Made by a program: the position numbers and the translations under genes
In this document: piece after piece, positions 49,480 through 52,184 of the stretch
How the letters are laid out: each line of letters opens with the position of its first letter
Numbering within the stretch: position 1 is the first letter of the stretch
Assembly (NCBI GenBank): GCA_027365835.1
Contig: DAHXLU010000063.1
Span: forward strand, 1 to 52,184
Direction of reading: 5' to 3'
Length of the DNA stretch: 52,184 nt
Source: JAJZMA01 sp021850405
GTDB lineage: Bacteria > Chloroflexota > Dormibacteria > Aeolococcales > Aeolococcaceae
Notes under the pieces: generated by a model
What the model was told of the DNA's origin: nothing
Databases searched by the model: none
Seen by the model: only the letters and a program-made list of their open reading frames with translations

Positions 49480-50124
49480 CTATGTGTTTTCCTCCTCCGC
49501 CTTTGCCTCGCCCTTGCCAGCGCCTGCCCTTTCGTCCGGTGACGCCATGAACGATGAAAACAGGTCAGCGTTGTCAAGAGAGGGAGTCCCCACCTGAGTG
49601 AAGATGGCGAACCGCCCGACCAGATTCTGGTACTGGGCGGCAAGGGCTGAGTCACCGTAGGCTTCGGCGGGGTCCCAGGGGTGGAGAAAGTACACTTCGC
49701 TCACCCCGGCCTGGAGCAGCTCCTTGAGACAGCCAAAGCAGGGCTGGAGCGTGCTTGTGATGGAGCTTCCCAGTAGCTGACCGCCAAAACGGGCAGTTGT
49801 CAGGAGCGCATTCTGCTCCGCATGGACACAGAGGCACACATCGTAGGCACCACTTCTCATGGCTGGGTCCTGCTCCCTCCTCTGGCATCTGAGGCAGCCG
49901 CCACTGGAGCAGTTGCGCATGCCAAAGGGGGTTCCGTTGTAGCCGGTTGAGACTACTCTTCCGTCCCGTACGATAACAGCACCCACCCGTCTCCCCAGGC
50001 AGTCTGCCCTGGTGCGTGCAGCCATGGCGATGAGGAGGAAGTACAGCTCCTTGTCCGGTCGTACGATACCGCCTCCAGAAGCTGGTTCCTGGGGCGGCGC
50101 GCCAGCGGAGGTTCCAGGGATCAT
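49480..50124 (-). CDS. dCMP deaminase family protein
   Basis: 214 aa. The zinc site is CVHAEQNAL (His and catalytic Glu) and PCFGCLKEL (two Cys). The front of the domain (CLGRRVGAVIVRDGRVVSTGYNGTPFGM) and the extra Cys-rich insert (NCSSGGCLRCQ) match ComEB/dCMP-deaminase type enzymes, where the insert binds a second zinc. It converts dCMP to dUMP for dTMP synthesis. ATG 50124 follows GGGGGTG. The C-terminal 45 residues are extra and acidic. With the HD phosphohydrolase nearby, two deoxynucleotide-related genes lie in this region. Confidence 0.93.
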   Translation of the reverse strand: MIPGTSAGAPPQEPASGGGIVRPDKELYFLLIAMAARTRADCLGRRVGAVIVRDGRVVSTGYNGTPFGMRNCSSGGCLRCQRREQDPAMRSGAYDVCLCVHAEQNALLTTARFGGQLLGSSITSTLQPCFGCLKELLQAGVSEVYFLHPWDPAEAYGDSALAAQYQNLVGRFAIFTQVGTPSLDNADLFSSFMASPDERAGAGKGEAKAEEENT

Positions 50125-50690
50125 TCAGGTCACCCCCAAAAGCATGCGTGGTTACAGATGGCTGCGGCGGTGGGCTGCGCCACTTCAGCCTGAAGTATAG
50201 CCGTAGCGCGGTCCATACGACGTACGACTGCCCGCGGAGCCGAGTCAGTTAGCAGACTAGATGCGCACCAATCGTTCTGCTTCCCGGCAAGGTGGTGAGT
50301 GATGGGAGAGCTGGCCGGACCTGTGCAATGGCGCAATACCCCCGACATCTGGGGCGGGCACAGGAGCAAGGTTGGGATGGGGATGCTGTCCTTGTCAGTG
50401 ATACCGCACCGCGAGGTTGGCCACCAGTGGCGACACACTTGCCAGGAACCACCCTGCATCATGGAGGGTGGTTAATCCGGTGCGGCACCTGAGTGTGCTC
50501 GTTACGACCCATTGTCTTTTGCCCCTCCGGTAAGCCAAACTTTACTTTCTGTCACATTACCGTAACAGCAGGAATGCCAGGGGGTATCCGTTGTCTGCAG
50601 TCTGGGAGCCCGGTTTCCCGGGGTGGATGTTCTGGGAGCGCAGATGCGTCTTCCCATGCCCGGAGGCAGGCAGTGGAGGAAGGTAGGGCG
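50125..50690. other. Intergenic region with nested inverted repeats
   Basis: It separates divergent genes. No coding region is convincing. A structured segment at 50404-50485 stands out. An ATG-free, SD-bearing stretch (GGAGGAAGG at 50675-50683) leads into the next gene. Confidence 0.4.
50404..50485 (+). ncRNA. Candidate structured RNA or operator: nested stems
   Basis: An outer perfect 8-bp stem (CCGCACCG 50404-50411 with CGGTGCGG 50478-50485) encloses a perfect 9-bp hairpin (AACCACCCT 50447-50455 with AGGGTGGTT 50465-50473, 9-nt loop). A weaker TGGC/GCCA hairpin lies in the remaining arm, giving a possible three-way junction 82 nt long. It matches no riboswitch I know. It is about 200 nt upstream of the next gene, on the same strand. 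Confidence 0.35.
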
Positions 50691-51791
50691 GTGCTCCGCT
50701 ACCAGGGAGGGCGTGCCTTGCTGCGTGCGATACGCCTTGGCATTCGTGATTCGCCGACCAACTGGATTCTGCAGCGGAGCAGGGTTCCCGGTGTTGTTGT
50801 GACTGTTGCAACTATTGCCATTCCCGCCTATGCCGGGCTTGGGGCTGGTGCGATCCTGGCTATAAACTGGGTGGTGGGGCAGATTCCCACCTATTTCACA
50901 TTCGTACGGGCATTCACCAAGCGCGACCCGCTCGCAAGGGAGCGAGTCCCTGGGGAAAGGACAGGCCTGTGGACCTTCCTGCGTGAGCGTGACTGGAGCT
51001 ACTGGACCAGGCCTCAATCCCACCAGGGCAGTGCTATGGGAGACATCCCACTTGAGGCCATGGAGAGTGATCCTCGCGCCACAGGTGCACCGAGGTGGGT
51101 GAGAGGTTTGACGAACCTGGCGCTGGACCAGACCCGGCCGGTAGCGGTGCGCAAGACAGCAGCCTTCGTAGACGACTGGCTAAACATGCGCTCCATTGTG
51201 CCCGGGATTCTTATTAGTTTAGGGTTTCTAGCGCTGGGAGCTATGTGGGTGCCGGCTGCGGTACTTTTTTCTGCCAACTGGATACTGTCTGGTGTGCCCA
51301 ACATACTGGCCGGCTACATGGCATGGAAGAACCATGACCTAAAGCGGATCACAATGCCAGGCTGGTGGCAGCGCAAGGACCAGATACTAAGACGAAAGGC
51401 ACCTGCGACCCAGCGGGAGATGGCTATCGGGAAGGGGGTGGTGCTGGAAGAAGAACAGCCAGGCATTCGTTTTCTGGCGAGAGTCATTGGGCGCAGGGGC
51501 AGGGACACGTTCAGGAAGGAGCAGGACCGTGTTGCCCCGCATGCTGGAGGCAGGGGAGGGGAGAACGAGCCGATGGCGCCAGGGGTGGGGCCGGGAGTTG
51601 CGCGGCAGACTGGGCCAACCATGGTCACGGGTAGCTGGGGGCTTTCCCAGAGCTGGTCAGGGAAGACTGCTGTGGCTGTCCTTGAGCACGCAGCCTTACA
51701 CGGTCGCCACACTGGGCACAAGGCTACTGGCCCTGCCCAAATTTCTGGTGGGGCTGTCCCGTCCTCAGCTGAGGTTGGCGTTGGGCTCTGA
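50691..51791 (+). CDS. Membrane protein with internal duplication, function unknown
   Basis: 366 aa from GTG 50691, chosen for the strong GGAGGAAGG just upstream; the frame is open to 50493. Two hydrophobic hairpins (about 25-60 and 180-222) are similar to each other: each starts R-S-x-V-P-G and contains a conserved N-W before a Pro. They flank a soluble segment of about 110 residues. The last 120 residues are polar, Gly/Arg-rich and probably disordered. No signal peptide beyond the first helix. No family recognised; the duplication suggests a pseudo-twofold membrane domain. Confidence 0.65.
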   Translation: MLRYQGGRALLRAIRLGIRDSPTNWILQRSRVPGVVVTVATIAIPAYAGLGAGAILAINWVVGQIPTYFTFVRAFTKRDPLARERVPGERTGLWTFLRERDWSYWTRPQSHQGSAMGDIPLEAMESDPRATGAPRWVRGLTNLALDQTRPVAVRKTAAFVDDWLNMRSIVPGILISLGFLALGAMWVPAAVLFSANWILSGVPNILAGYMAWKNHDLKRITMPGWWQRKDQILRRKAPATQREMAIGKGVVLEEEQPGIRFLARVIGRRGRDTFRKEQDRVAPHAGGRGGENEPMAPGVGPGVARQTGPTMVTGSWGLSQSWSGKTAVAVLEHAALHGRHTGHKATGPAQISGGAVPSSAEVGVGL

Positions 51792-51829
51792 CTGGTAGCG
51801 GGCAGATTGTGTTTGTGGCTTTTTCAGCT

Positions 51830-51858
51830 TTGGCCCAGTACCAGCCATCAGTTACACT
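51830..51858 (+). promoter_or_regulatory. tRNA promoter
   Basis: TTGGCC (51830-51835) and TACACT (51853-51858) are 17 nt apart, 15 nt before the tRNA. Confidence 0.5.
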
Positions 51859-51873
51859 GTCCTGCGGGTCTTC

Positions 51874-51947
51874 GGGCGGATAGCTCAGTTGGTTAGAGCA
51901 GGGGGCTCATAACCCCACGGTCGCAGGTTCGAATCCTGCTCCGCCCA
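51874..51947 (+). tRNA. tRNA with CAT anticodon (Met, or Ile after lysidine modification)
   Basis: A 74-nt cloverleaf: acceptor GGGCGGA/TCCGCCC, D arm GCTC...GAGC, anticodon loop CTCATAA, T arm with GGTTCGAATCC, discriminator A. CCA is not encoded. The first anticodon-stem pair is a G/A mismatch. CAT can decode Met (elongator) or, with lysidine, Ile AUA. The absence of an initiator-type acceptor mismatch argues against fMet. I cannot separate the first two by eye. Confidence 0.95.
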
Positions 51948-52184
51948 CACCCCTGGTGAGGGGAGAGAGGGGGACAGCGGGCGAAACGGGCCAGATACCC
52001 CAGACATTTGGGCAAGACACCACAATAACGGGCCTGACTCGCAAATTCGACCCCTGCCGTTCCTGTCCAGTGGCGTCCCTCCCTTCCTGTGGCACTTGTC
52101 CGGCGCACCTCGGACGCTGCATTAAACCGGCCCGCCCCGCGCCCCCACGCGCGGCATCAGTTTCCATAGGGGGGGGGGGGGCAC
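51948..52184. other. Region after the tRNA to window end
   Basis: A short CCCCT/AGGGG hairpin (51950-51963) follows the tRNA and may help end transcription. No gene is recognisable; the minus-strand open frame across it includes the tRNA complement. The window closes in a 13-base G-run. Confidence 0.4.

Noticed and set aside
51907..52167. Minus-strand frame ending in AGFEPATVGL
   Set aside because: It is the complement of the tRNA gene; this peptide is a well-known false prediction.
52153..52184. Terminal G-run as a biological feature
   Set aside because: A 13-base G homopolymer at the very end is more likely a contig-end or sequencing artefact.
1..52184. CRISPR arrays, prophage or integrated plasmid
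   Set aside because: No regularly spaced repeats, no phage structural genes, no integrase next to the tRNA, and no replication genes were seen.

Overview
This is a bacterial chromosomal segment with moderately high GC and tightly packed genes in short operons. Many stop and start codons overlap (ATGA, GTGA, TGATG), and GTG and TTG starts are common. No rRNA or protein marker in the window fixes the phylum. Several traits suggest the Chloroflexota / Dormibacterota / Actinomycetota side of the tree: a C5 haem pathway, paired HadA/HadB-like dehydratases, DUF4232 and DUF5658 proteins, a fused cytochrome b with b6-type haem spacing, and many genes whose -10 box lies 5-9 nt before the start codon (leaderless transcripts). 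That placement is inference.

Layout. 0.3-6.5 kb: haem synthesis operon hemA-hemC-hemD-hemB-(membrane cyclophilin)-hemL, which covers glutamyl-tRNA to uroporphyrinogen III. 6.6-9 kb: a secreted, probable seven-bladed beta-propeller protein. 9.3-12.4 kb: tatC/tatA, a glycerophosphodiesterase and RNase PH. 12.6-15.1 kb: two tandem, unrecognised Cys/His-rich paralogues and a PlsC-type acyltransferase.

15.5-22.8 kb is the most striking region. One overlapping operon encodes a fusion of two universal-stress domains, five PCP_red-like repeats and a rubredoxin-like Cys4 site; two CydA-like membrane proteins with no CydB; a two-helix membrane protein; a Rieske protein with a Tat-like signal; and a fused cytochrome b. 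It looks like a hybrid bc/bd-type respiratory complex, and the haem and Tat genes it would need lie just upstream. 22.9-26.4 kb: an overlapping operon of an ABC ATPase with altered catalytic motifs, its permease, a lipoprotein and two unknown proteins.

26.6-31.2 kb: a lone receiver domain, an AI-2E-type permease, a tiny zinc ribbon, a VIT1/CCC1 metal transporter, and a coupled AAA/HAD pair. 31.7-34.8 kb: a beta-helix/Ig surface protein with a 282-bp repeat, then an IS3 transposase relic. 34.8-38.4 kb: acyl-CoA metabolism (two MaoC-type proteins, acyl-CoA dehydrogenase, SDR). 38.6-40.7 kb: a K+-independent proton-pumping pyrophosphatase. 40.8-52.2 kb: mixed housekeeping and unknown genes (methyltransferase, Mrp/ApbC ATPase, MFS-like transporter, HD phosphohydrolase, GNAT, dCMP deaminase), a frameshifted DUF4232 pseudogene, several strong hairpins and one CAT-anticodon tRNA.
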